Shown: positions 54,962-63,420 of the stretch, in pieces | Position numbering within the stretch: position 1 is the stretch's first letter | Layout of the letters: each line of letters opens with the position of its first letter | Source of the DNA: Phymatolithon calcareum | Lineage: Eukaryota > Rhodophyta > Florideophyceae > Hapalidiales | Assembly (NCBI GenBank): GCA_977006965.1 | Contig: OZ345385.1 | Location: 1 to 64,000 of the forward strand | Direction of reading: 5' to 3' | Length of the DNA stretch: 64,000 nt | Translations under genes and position numbers: made by a program | Notes under the pieces: model-generated | Told to the model about the DNA's origin: nothing | The model's database searches: none | The model's input: only the letters and a program-made list of their open reading frames with translations

Positions 54962-56014
54962 TTAAGCAGAGATGAGAGACAATGCCTCTGCCGCCAGTTT
55001 TCTCTTTTGACAAGAGTTGAGAAAATTCTGAAGCATGTCAGGTGTGTCCTCCTGTAGGATTGCCAACCGTTGCAAAGCGAAATCTTCTGGATCCGGTAAT
55101 CCCAACCATTGAACTTGAACGAAAAACTCACCATTAATCTTCCTTAGATCCAACAGCTTCTCGATCACTTCGTATCTAGTTTCAAGATGGACAGCTTGCT
55201 TTCTTAGCTTTTCACTTTCTTCGTGCGTTAATCCTTCTCGATATAAAAAAAGTCGAGATGCATGTGCTGATACATGGTTTGTTCCATCCAACTTGGCTAC
55301 CTCGTACACAAGTTCATTGATCACTATTGTCACGCGGCGAGGGCCGATCCAGCGATTGCATAGCTTATGATCTTTGTCCTGTGCACGACGCAACAAAACA
55401 AAGTCACCGACAGAAAAGTTAGGAGTAATTATGTTTGTCTTTCGATTGTGGGCATCAATATGCCGCAGCCGATTTTTGTTCGAGAGTTCCACCACTTCTT
55501 TGTGAATTCCGTCAAGTGCTTGTTGTAAATCCCCAATTGATATTACTTGAACAGCCCGAGCGGCTTCTATGGACATGGTCTGATTCTCAGGTGTGATATC
55601 GACGCTGAAATTGTTTCGACCCGGTTTTAGTCCCGTCATCACTTGTAACGGGGTGCATATAGATCCGTCCTTGTTACGACCCAGTCTCTGCAATGGTGAT
55701 TCATTTAAAATTATCTGTACCACAGGCAGAATCTGTATCCAATCTTGTGGAGCAAGTTAGAACTTGGAAAGCAATGCGCGGCAAGCACGCAAAATCTCTC
55801 GCATAACCCGCTCAACAGTTCCGTTTGCCCAAGGAGAATATGCGACCACGAAATGATGGTTGATTTTCAATAGATCTGCCAACTCCTTCATGGCAGTATT
55901 TTTAAAGTGTGACCCTTGGTCCGACACCCAGTTGTCCATCACAGTGAAAGTCGAGATCCAATCCGCTAAAGTGGTAGAGACAACTCGTGCTTCACAGTTA
56001 TGGGATGGAACGAG
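54962..56014 (-). pseudogene. Ty3 integrase catalytic core, C-terminal domain and chromodomain
   Basis: Same frame as the upstream pol parts, after a TAG at 56,015-56,017. It holds the second integrase Asp (WVSDQGSHF), the final Glu block (YSPWANGTVERVMREI), a TAA at 55,757-55,759, then the integrase C-terminal DNA-binding part (FSVGDFVLLRRAQDKDHKL, NRWIGPRRVTIV). The end is chromodomain-like: RYEVIEKLLDLRKINGEFFV then VQWLGLPDPEDFALQRL. Chromodomains of such elements bind histone marks and direct integration to particular chromatin. The frame ends in TAA at 54,962. Confidence 0.85.
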
Positions 56015-56788
56015 CTAGACATATCCGGAGAGGTCATCCTTAATGACAAGAACATACCTAGGTCCTTGAGAGGAAGCTCCCATAAACAGAAAGTCGAAGT
56101 GGATGACCTCATTCGGTTTCTTTGCGTGTTTGGTGGTTGCAAGTGGGCGTGGAATCTTTTCCCCAGTCGATGATGCCAGACAATGGATGCAATGTTTGAC
56201 GAATTCCTTGCAATCTTCCACCATGGATTCCCAATAGAATTTTTCTTGAATAATATTCAGTGTGGTCTTGCTTCCTCTATGTCCCTTAGCACCCGCATGG
56301 GACACAACAAGAAGGCGGTATTGGAGATCATGTGCATCCGAGGGTATAACGATTTTTCCGTCCTTGACAAAAAGTCCTCTAGGCGAGAGCTCCGAGCTAA
56401 GCTGTCCTTTTGACTTCTGTATAGCCAAAATTTCTTCATCTGTGGGCCAAATAAAGTCTTCGTCTGTTGGGGAAGACACAATATCGCCTGCGTCGAGTAT
56501 ATGAGAAATCTTCTTAATACTGCTGCTCTGCCCACGATATCCACGAAGCCAGCGAGTCATAATGTCGGCCATGACGTTCTTCTCGCCATCCACGTGCTCA
56601 ATCGTATACTCAAATTTTGCGAGATATAAACCCCATCGTTCAACTTTTCAAATCTGCTGTCTGCCAAGAGGAGGGTCTCGAACATGAGGATTAAACACGA
56701 ACAGTAGATTTCGGTGATCCGTGTACAAATGAATCTCAGTTTCTGCATGTAACATGTAGTCAAGTTTCTGAAAAACGTCAAAAATTGC
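56015..56788 (-). pseudogene. Ty3 RNase H end and integrase N-terminal domain
   Basis: This continues the pol frame after the TAG at 56,789-56,791. It includes the end of RNase H (IHLYTDHRNLLFVFNP; IEHVDGEKNVMADIMTRW), a TGA at 56,648-56,650, and the integrase HHCC zinc domain (VVSHAGAKGHRGSK; then KHCIHCLASS). The first integrase Asp lies in VIHFDFLFMG, followed by YVLVIKDDLSGYV, which runs into the TAG at 56,015-56,017. At that stop relatives usually have Trp after SGYV, so a TGG to TAG change is plausible. Confidence 0.85.
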
Positions 56789-58816
56789 CTAAGCCTCCTT
56801 CTCGAATGTTGTCCAGCAGTGTCGTCCGTCACTCTTTTTGAACTCTTCGCTAAAAAAAGCCAGAGGCTCATGCGTCTGCTCCACAGTGGGTTTCTGTAGC
56901 TCCTCCCGATTGCACTGCGTCACAAAAGATGCCCAAAATGCATCAGAAGCATCTGTGTATATGCACAACGCTTTCTCGGTGTTCCGATGACTGAGCTTAA
57001 CCGCATCTCTGAGAGTCTCGTGTAGTTCAAAATAAGCCTCCTTATGCCTATCTCCCCATGAGAGTGTCGAGAGTTGCAAGTTAGCGATTGATTTTGAAGT
57101 GCGTTTTCCAGAGATGGAATACGCTTCTTCCAAAACTTCCCGGAGGGGCGCAATTCTGTGTGTATAATCAGGAATGCTTGTACACATCCATTGGGTGCAA
57201 TACACAAATTGGCTCAATTCTGCACCCGTGATTGGCATAGAGACATTGAGTAGTCCTGAAAGTCGACGAGGATAGAATCTGACTCCGTCGCCGTCAATTA
57301 TCCGCCCACACCAGCGTACGATAGCTGCGAATAGTACGGATTTCAGCGCAGAAATCTTGAGGTTTCGATTCCTACATATAGAAAAGAACTTCTCGAGGAC
57401 GCTAATGAGCTCCTTTTCAGTTTTTGCATGGAGCAAGAAATCATCCAGCCAAGCCTTTAGGTGTTGGCGTACAGACACGAAATATGGCTCAACACGTGAT
57501 TGGAAGTTTGCTGCGCTATTTTTTCCGCCCTGAAGCGTGCGGGTAGGTTTGAATATTCCCCGTGGGGTTAGAAAACTGTGAAAAGTCTGTGATGACTCTT
57601 CAAGTGGTAGTTGCCAATAACCTGATACGAAGTCGATTGTTGCGAAGCATACGCTTCCAGCTAAGTCCAGGATCTCTGAGTCAATATGAGGCATAGGCCA
57701 TGCCATTGTGACAGTAGCCGAATTAACGGGACGTAAGTCAAGCGTTAATCGAAAATTAGCCGGGGCCGGTTTGGGAACCAGAAGAGGTGCGGCTACCCAA
57801 GTTGGGTTTGTCTCTGGGTTAACGAAACCATACTCGATCAGTCGATCGAAATACGCATCCATGAATCTTCTCTGAGGCTCTGCGTAGCGCCGGCTTCTCG
57901 CAATGACAGGAGTTATGTCAGGTTTGACTTGAATTTGCATTGGCTCGACTTTTGCAGGACCATCGTTCCCGAGCCTAATGCGAAAGACATACTTGTAGTC
58001 CATCAATACAGCAGCCAGCCTGCTCAGTCCTTGGGGAGTAATGCTATTGTCCTTGGTTGTTTTGAGTAGTTTATTCAGAGCATCATCAATCTCCTCCGGT
58101 GTGTCAGTACCGAGGTCTACGAAACATTCTCCGTCGAACTGGTTCGAATCGTCATCGTTCTCGAATCCTTGACAATGGAATACGCCTTGATTCATGACAT
58201 AGGAAAGGGTTCCTTCCTTGAACGTTTGTTCAGGGAGTAAATTGCTGATATCTATATCAGAACCATACTTCTCAAATGCAGCTTTGAGAAGCTTCTCGGT
58301 ATTGAGTCCAAGAGCGTAAAGTATATGCCGACCCAAGAGAGGGATTTCCATATCCGAGTTTGTCACATACCAAAGAACATTTCTCAGATTTAGACCTGCC
58401 CCGTGACGAATTGACAGCTTAACCGATATTTTCACAGTGTGTGTGCATTCGACAAAGATATTGGGATTATCATCACTGCTGGTAATAGCGAGTCCGTACC
58501 GGTGAGCTGGAACAAGAGGGGTAACTTCCATTACTGCGCCCCTTGCGCGCATATCATCCAGGAGCTTCTTATTCATTAGGTTGATATCTGAGGCACTGTC
58601 CGTGCATAGAGAAGTCTGAACAACATCGGCGAACACTGCCGGAACGAGAAAATTATTCGTAGAGCTCTCTTCTGTCAGCTTATCCACCTTCTTTGCTTGC
58701 CCTTTATGTTTCTCTTTCTCTGTTCTGTACTTTTCGATGAGTTCTGATTTCTGTTCAGCAGGACAGTCCTTGCAGTCACGCAAAAAATGGCGAAGACCTT
58801 TTGCGGAATGTGGAGG
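56789..58816 (-). pseudogene. Ty3 pol: protease, reverse transcriptase, RNase H start
   Basis: In frame with gag after its TGA. It begins with the remaining half of a zinc-knuckle-like segment (GLRHFLRDCKDCP). The aspartic protease site is SLCTDSASDINLM. The RT contains VPKPAPANFRLTLDLRPVNS, FATIDFVSGYWQLPL, LQGGKNSAANFQSR and the catalytic AWLDDFLLHAK near 57,440 (WLDD instead of the usual Y-x-DD). RNase H begins with LCIYTDASDAFWASFV near 56,950. These enzymes mature the particle, copy the RNA and remove the RNA strand. The stretch is open until TAG at 56,789. This RT flavour resembles oomycete-type gypsy elements as I recall them; a search is needed. Confidence 0.9.
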
Positions 58817-59644
58817 TCACAAACAGATTGGCTTTGTGTCTTTCCTCGGTGTGCTAAATGTGCCCCTGTAAGTGTCTTCATATTTTCTAGAAGATGCAGT
58901 TGAAGGCTTTGTGGACTCATCGCGGGGTTTCGTCTTCCCCGTGAAGTTTTTTGCCTTCTCAATATGATCAGCCTGTTGTGATACATGCTCGATAAAAGCA
59001 CGAACATGCTTTTTTAGGTCTGGTCTGTACTCGAGATCTTTCTCGACTTGAGATTTCAGCGCTGTGGGATGTAATGCTCTCGTCAAATGAGAGATTGTCA
59101 TTTTGGGGTTCGTGTCCTTGAAAGTAGAATACCCAATATCAGCCATACGCTTTAGATAATCAGCTACGAGTTGTTTGATTCTCGCGCTAGCGTCTTTGAT
59201 GTGCATTGGGGTGCGCAGTCCGACAAGCGCTGCCTCGATAACTTGGGTATCAGGTGCTTGAGAACTTGCTGCGTCGACCATTTTCTCGAGTAGAGCTTTG
59301 ATATGGTCTGAAGATATGTCTTTGAGCTCGATATTCGGCGAAACTTCATCAAATTCGCCCATAAAATGCATGCTGCGAAGGAGCTGAGGATCGATTGAGA
59401 CCAGGTATCTTGCTGGAGTCAGCGTCGAAATTTCCTTTTGCTTCTCGGATATCTGTAGCTCATACTGGGCTCTCTTGTCCATGAATTTGATAACTTCGTA
59501 TGGATCTAGAGAGTTCAAAATCGGGTGATTGATTGGAGTTAATAGAGCGGTAGCTCCTGCGATTTTACTTGCAGAGTTTGAGCTTGGTTCGCCCATATTG
59601 CCAGTGGAACCGTTGTGCGTTATTTGAGAGCTCGTCAATACCAT
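58817..59644 (-). CDS. Ty3 gag
   Basis: A 275-residue frame from an ATG at 59,644, only 40 bp from the 5' LTR, to TGA at 58,817-58,819. The middle is largely helical, as in capsid proteins (LRSMHFMGEFDEVSPNIELK, ARIKQLVADYLKRMADIGYS); the end is basic with PRDESTKPSTASSRKYEDTY, and the last residues PICL begin a Cys-containing knuckle that continues after the stop. Gag forms the particle and packages RNA. The stop context is TTG TGA CCT; TGA followed by C is the leakiest context known, so suppression to make Gag-Pol is possible. Confidence 0.82.
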   Translation of the reverse strand: MVLTSSQITHNGSTGNMGEPSSNSASKIAGATALLTPINHPILNSLDPYEVIKFMDKRAQYELQISEKQKEISTLTPARYLVSIDPQLLRSMHFMGEFDEVSPNIELKDISSDHIKALLEKMVDAASSQAPDTQVIEAALVGLRTPMHIKDASARIKQLVADYLKRMADIGYSTFKDTNPKMTISHLTRALHPTALKSQVEKDLEYRPDLKKHVRAFIEHVSQQADHIEKAKNFTGKTKPRDESTKPSTASSRKYEDTYRGTFSTPRKDTKPICL

Positions 59645-59684
59645 GTGACGAGACCTGTCTCCTGCAGGGGACAGAAATTTCTGT
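59645..59684 (-). promoter_or_regulatory. Ty3 leader and primer-binding region made of palindromes
   Basis: The 40 bp between the 5' LTR and gag contain a perfect 14-bp palindrome, ACAGAAATTTCTGT (59,671-59,684), overlapping a 20-bp palindrome with one mismatch centred on CTGCAG (59,655-59,674). No TGG follows the LTR, so the usual tRNA 3'-end primer site is absent. Self-priming or an internal tRNA primer are alternatives. Confidence 0.6.
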
Positions 59685-60078
59685 AGATGAGTCCCGAAAC
59701 TCGGTACGAACTCGGCTAAACGCTAGCCACCAAGATCATCCGGAAGCTATTGTCACTTCTGAATCATGCGAAGGAATGGCTCTTCTTTTGCTCTAACCTG
59801 CTCTGCCTCCGACCGAATGGCGGAACTGCAAGTCACATTGTATACTGTTTCTAAATACTATCATAGGTAGCCATGTAACTACCAACACTTCGTGGTGCAC
59901 TTCAGTAGGGTACCGATACCATATAAGGTAATACGTTTGTGTATGCCGTCCCGATACGTATAAGCCCAGAAAGAGTGCCGCCTAAGTGGGTGTGGTAAAT
60001 CTTACACGCAATGTGAAGTAAACAAAGAAAGGAGCAAGCGCATGAGCTTGCGTCCCCGCTAACACGAAATTGTCTACA
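59682..60078 (-). repeat. Ty3 5' LTR (right copy)
   Basis: Starts TGTAGATGAGTCCC on the plus strand and ends GAAATTGTCTACA, with a 6-bp inverted terminus (TGTAGA/TCTACA). It differs from the left LTR at four positions, all in the last third (for example GTGGGTGTGG against GTGGGCGTGG). Confidence 0.95.
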
Positions 60079-60082
60079 AAGT

Positions 60083-60651
60083 CCAACAGACTTCTCGAAA
60101 AAGATGAACAACTTAATTCGAATGAAGATGAGGAGACCTCAGACGAATTGCTGCGAAGGTATGCCCCTAGATCCTGCGGAAATGGCAACTCATCTAACAA
60201 GGGAGCTCAAAGACCCAGAGGAGCACTCATTAAACCGAAGAAACTCCAAGTCACACGAGCACTAAAACGAGAGCTCAAGAGCGCTCTAAAACGTGCCCCG
60301 AGGCAAAACGCAGCTGGACCGGATGGCATCTTCTCCGAAGCATTGCAACTGACACCTGAGAACAGCTACAATTTCCTGCTAAGCACGATCACAAATGCTG
60401 GAGAGCTCAGCCACTGGCCGGACGATTGGAATAAGGCACTTGTGGTTCCAATATGCAAGAAAGGAGACCCAAGCTCACCAAGAAGCTACAGGCCGATTTC
60501 TATATTATCGCACGCTCGCAAAATATTTGAATCAGCAGTGGGCAGACTGATCCGGAAGGAGTATAAATTCTGCAGAGCCCAAATTGGCTTCCAGCCCAAA
60601 AAAAGAACGGAAAGGGCCCTTCTCCGTTACTTCGCAGCAGTGAGACAAGGA
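60083..60651 (+). pseudogene. LINE-B reverse transcriptase, N-terminal part
   Basis: Plus strand after the Ty3 insertion. The first 130 bp read best in a frame giving FSKKMNNLIRMKMRRPQTNC and LDPAEMATHLTRELKDPEEH. After a shift near 60,220 they continue as LKRAPRQNAAGPDGIFSEAL, SHWPDDWNKALVVPICKKGD, SYRPISILSHARKIFESAVG and RAQIGFQPKKRTERALLRYF. This is the finger region of a LINE RT up to just before motif A. LINE-A interrupts it at 60,651. Confidence 0.88.
60639..60651. repeat. Target-site duplication of LINE-A, left copy
   Basis: AGTGAGACAAGGA, repeated exactly at 62,372-62,384. With the insert and one copy removed, LINE-B reads AAVRQGRSSKAVLDRK without a frame change. Confidence 0.93.
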
Positions 60652-62371
60652 CCTGTGGGAGGTGTGGAGACATCCCTTTGAGCTGGAAAAAGGCCCTCTT
60701 AGTCCCCATCCACAAAAAGACAGGCTCGATGACCCAGCCAACCACCGACCAATCTCGCTCCTCAGTCAAGCTCGAAAAATAATAGAGAAAGCAATTGACA
60801 CTCTTATTAGGCAGCATTACACGCCTCATACGATCCAGCTGGGATTCGAGAAGGGAAAAAGTACTGTAACCGCCATCTTGAGAGCCGCGGAGCTGAAACG
60901 ACAAGGGCAAGAGTGCATCGCAGCACTAGACCTCAGAGCGGCATATGACACCGTCCCCAGAATACACCTTCAAGAGAGACTCCGCAAAAAGCTTTCGCGC
61001 CCAATATGCGCAATGGCAGAGGCGTTCATGCTCCCTTCTTGGGTATCAACAATCGGGGACCCGTCGAAGAACTGGCTCATTGTGGATAGAGGAGTTCCTC
61101 AGGGCTCCCCACTAAGCCCCACACTGTTCAATTTGTTTATAGACGAGCTCGCAGAAGACCTCAGCTCAGTACCGGCAGCAGTGGACGAAATCTCGGCTAT
61201 ACTGTTCGCAGATTACGTTCTCTTATTGGCAAAGAACGCCGGTACCCTGCAAGCACTGCTGGACACGGCAACAAGCTGGGCAGAACGCAGAGGAATGAAA
61301 TGGAATACGAAAAAGGGGAAAAGCGAGATACTGTGTACTGAACAGACAAGGAATCACACTTTCACCTTGGCCCACAAAAGGTTGGAGATTGTATCCGAGT
61401 TGGAGTACCTCAGGGTGACCATAGCGGAATCAGGAGTCTCAGAAACGAAAATGCTGAAGAGAATCAAGAGCGTAAGGACAGCAATCCACCAGTTGAGGCC
61501 ATTAGGGGTCCACTCCCGAGAGCTAAGCCGAATCAAGAGTATAAGGCTATATAAAGCCCTAAGACAACCTCGATGGGAATATGCGATGCAACTAATTCCG
61601 TGGACCGACAAGGTAGAAGATGCTGTGAAAGAACTAGAAAGAATATTGTTTCACTAAGTATTCGGATTTGTAGCAAGAGGCAGAGTGGAAACAATCAAAC
61701 TCCTCTGTCGCATACTAGGCCCGCAGGACCGACGGAAAATTCTGACACAGAAAATGTTGCGACGGGAAATGAGGAGAAGAGAAGAGGCTGGAACCACAGG
61801 CGATGAGTAGAGCAACGAAAGAGAACGGAAATGCTTGAATTTGGACGCAAGTGCCATGAAACAAGTGGAGTATGCTGAAGAGGCAATAAGGCAAATTGAA
61901 GCGAATATCACTTCGAAGATGCTAGGCGAAAAGCTAATCAAACGGGATGGAGGAAAGCTCGAAAGCAAGAGGAAAAGGAAAATCCCTTTCGACAAACCGT
62001 CAGAAATACCGGCCATACTGAAATTCCCAAGGCTACGACACCAAATGCAGCCATTCCAGTGGGCATGTGGCAGGTTCCCACCGATGAGCACCACAGAACT
62101 CGAGATCCGGTTTGGTACGAAGATTCAGGACGACATGAAATCCTTAGAAGAAAATCTGAAAAAGAGCAACCTAAGTGACCAGGAAATGGAAATCACAGCG
62201 AAGGCGTTGGATGAACTAAGCTGGGCCAGCACCCAAATGAACTTAGAGATTTATGGTAACTAGGTAGACACTTGCGCTATGATAGTGACAATTGCAAAGC
62301 TGCTCCGATGTGCTCAAAGAGCAATACTGAGGGCTTTCCTAAAACTAAACGTTACTCCATTCAAAAAAAGA
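60652..62371 (+). mobile_element. LINE-A, 5'-truncated copy nested in LINE-B
   Basis: A 1.72-kb insertion starting inside the RT finger region and ending in CAAAAAAAGAA. The main frame 60,662-61,657 has RPISLLSQARKIIEKAI, motif A (ALDLRAAYDTVPRIHL), motif B (DRGVPQGSPLSPTLFNLFID) and motif C as ILFADYVLLLA, where the second catalytic Asp is Tyr, so this enzyme is dead. After a stop at 61,655 the C-terminal part continues with frame changes (FVARGRVETIKLLCRILG, KRKRKIPFDKPSEIPAILK, WACGRFPPMSTTELEIRFGT, KALDELSWASTQMNLEIYGN; stop 62,261-62,263). About 100 bp of 3' UTR and a short A tail follow. Confidence 0.93.
61835..62263 (+). pseudogene. LINE-A C-terminal domain
   Basis: A 142-codon open frame, the best preserved copy of the domain that ends all LINEs here. 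In order: a charged helix (EYAEEAIRQIEANITSKM), a basic linker (KLESKRKRKIPFDKPSE), the block RHQMQPFQWACGRFPPMST, a helix (DMKSLEENLKKSNLSDQEM) and a final EITAKALDELSW. It could bind RNA or the chromatin target; no known domain matches. Confidence 0.75.
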
Positions 62372-62384
62372 AGTGAGACAAGGA

Positions 62385-62516
62385 AGGAGCTCGAAAGCCG
62401 TTCTCGACCGAAAATGAGCATACGACCGAGTCCCAAGAGAGAAGCTTCTGCGAGAAATCGATCACAGTCTATCAGAAAATCTGGCATCACTTGCCTCTTT
62501 CTCACTGCAGAAAACC
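62385..62516 (+). pseudogene. LINE-B reverse transcriptase, motif A segment
   Basis: A LINE-B piece between two insertions: AVLDRK, TGA, then AYDRVPREKLLREIDHSLSE and LASLASFSLQKTTFT. It corresponds to motif A (LDLKAAYDRVPR in relatives); the stop replaces one residue of the motif. Confidence 0.85.
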
Positions 62517-62742
62517 ACATTCACTGCTATTTTTTTGAATGGAGTAACTTTTACTGTTGGGAAAGCCCTCAGTATTGCTCTCTGAGCACATCGGAGCAGC
62601 TTGCAATTGTCACTATCATAGCGCCAGTGTCTAGCTAGTTACCATAAATCTCTAAGTTCATTTGGGTGCTGGCCCAGCTTAGTTCATCTAACGCCTTCGT
62701 TGTGATTTCCATTTCCTGGTTACTTAAGACATTCACTGTTAT
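62517..62742 (-). mobile_element. 5'-truncated LINE-A tail nested in LINE-B (first)
   Basis: The insert (62,531-62,728) is flanked by ACATTCACTGCTAT (62,517-62,530) and ACATTCACTGTTAT (62,729-62,742), a 14-bp duplication with one change. On the minus strand it starts inside the LINE-A C-terminal domain (matching LINE-A from about 62,169), includes the stop and 3' UTR, and ends in an A tail (T run 62,530-62,537). Sequence agreement with LINE-A is high. Confidence 0.92.
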
Positions 62743-63266
62743 GAACGAAGGAGGAAGAACTCAGGGGACAAGCGAGCGAGGAGTCCCCCAAGGTTCCCCC
62801 ATTAGCCCCACACTGTTCAACATACTCATGGATACTCTGGCAGAGAGAGTCATGGCCATTAGCCTCAATGATTCTGACCGGAGCCTTTGTCTGAACATGT
62901 TTGCCGATGACTTCATTAAAATGGCAACGAACGAAGAAGAACTAGAAAAGTTGCTCCAAGAATGCTCTGAATGGGCACGGGTCTATCGGATGACGTGGTC
63001 GACCCGAAAAATGTTCAGTAATACTCCCACGTCGAAAGATTGGAAGACCCATCATACTGGCAGACGAGGAGCTTGAAATACGGCGCACTGCACACTCTCT
63101 CGGGACAACAATTGACGCTAAGGGAATTCATGAAGACAAGCTGCTTGAGAGATTCAAAAGCGCAAGCGGCAAAGTTCGGTTCATGAGCAACCTAGGCATC
63201 AAAAGAAGAGGATACAGCACCGAAAAGAGCATCAGGCTTTTCAAAGCGTTTATCAGGCCGGTTTAT
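62743..63266 (+). pseudogene. LINE-B reverse transcriptase, palm motifs and thumb
   Basis: Motif B is ERGVPQGSPISPTLFNILMD and motif C is LNMFADDFIKMA, with both catalytic Asp present; then WARVYRMTWSTRK. Near 63,040 a frame change leads into ILADEELEIRRTAHSLGTTI, RFKSASGKVRFMSNLGIKRR and KSIRLFKAFIRPVY, the thumb. The last LINE-A insertion splits RPVY from EYAAHIKP. Confidence 0.88.
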
Positions 63267-63420
63267 TTTTTTTTTGAATGGAGTAACGTTTACTTTTGGG
63301 AAAGACCTCAGTATTTCTCTTTTTGCACATCGGAGCAGCTTTGCAATTGTCACTATCAGAGCGCCAGTGTCTACCTAGTTACCATAAATCTCTAAGTTCA
63401 TTTGGGTGCAGCCGGTTTAT
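63257..63420 (-). mobile_element. 5'-truncated LINE-A tail nested in LINE-B (second)
   Basis: The insert (63,267-63,410) lies between two copies of GCCGGTTTAT (63,257-63,266 and 63,411-63,420). On the minus strand it begins in the last codons of LINE-A (TGCACCCAAATGAACTTAGA), runs through the stop and 3' UTR, and ends in an A tail (T run 63,266-63,275). Its sequence matches LINE-A's 3' end with a few changes. Confidence 0.93.

Larger units (their letters stand above)
54532..60082 (-). mobile_element. Ty3/gypsy chromodomain retrotransposon inserted in LINE-B
   Basis: A complete minus-strand LTR retrotransposon of about 5.54 kb: LTRs at 54,536-54,932 and 59,682-60,078, a gag-protease-RT-RNase H-integrase order (Ty3 type) and a C-terminal chromodomain. 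AAGT flanks it on both sides (54,532-54,535 and 60,079-60,082), and removing the element plus one AAGT restores a LINE-B reading frame. The two LTRs differ at 4 of 394 aligned bases, so insertion is recent. The reading frame from 59,644 to 54,962 has no frameshift but five in-frame stops, so this copy is unlikely to be autonomous unless stops are read through. Confidence 0.95.

Noticed and set aside
54962-59644. Variant nuclear genetic code (stop codons read as sense)
   Set aside because: Five in-frame stops in the Ty3 and single stops in the WD40 and ankyrin relics might suggest it, but all three stop types are involved, other relics also carry frameshifts, and the Uma2 and Ty3 gag frames end normally.
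60070-60082. ATG at 60,070 as the start of the LINE-B RT protein
   Set aside because: The ATG comes from the end of the Ty3 LTR, not from LINE-B; it is a fortuitous start created by the insertion.
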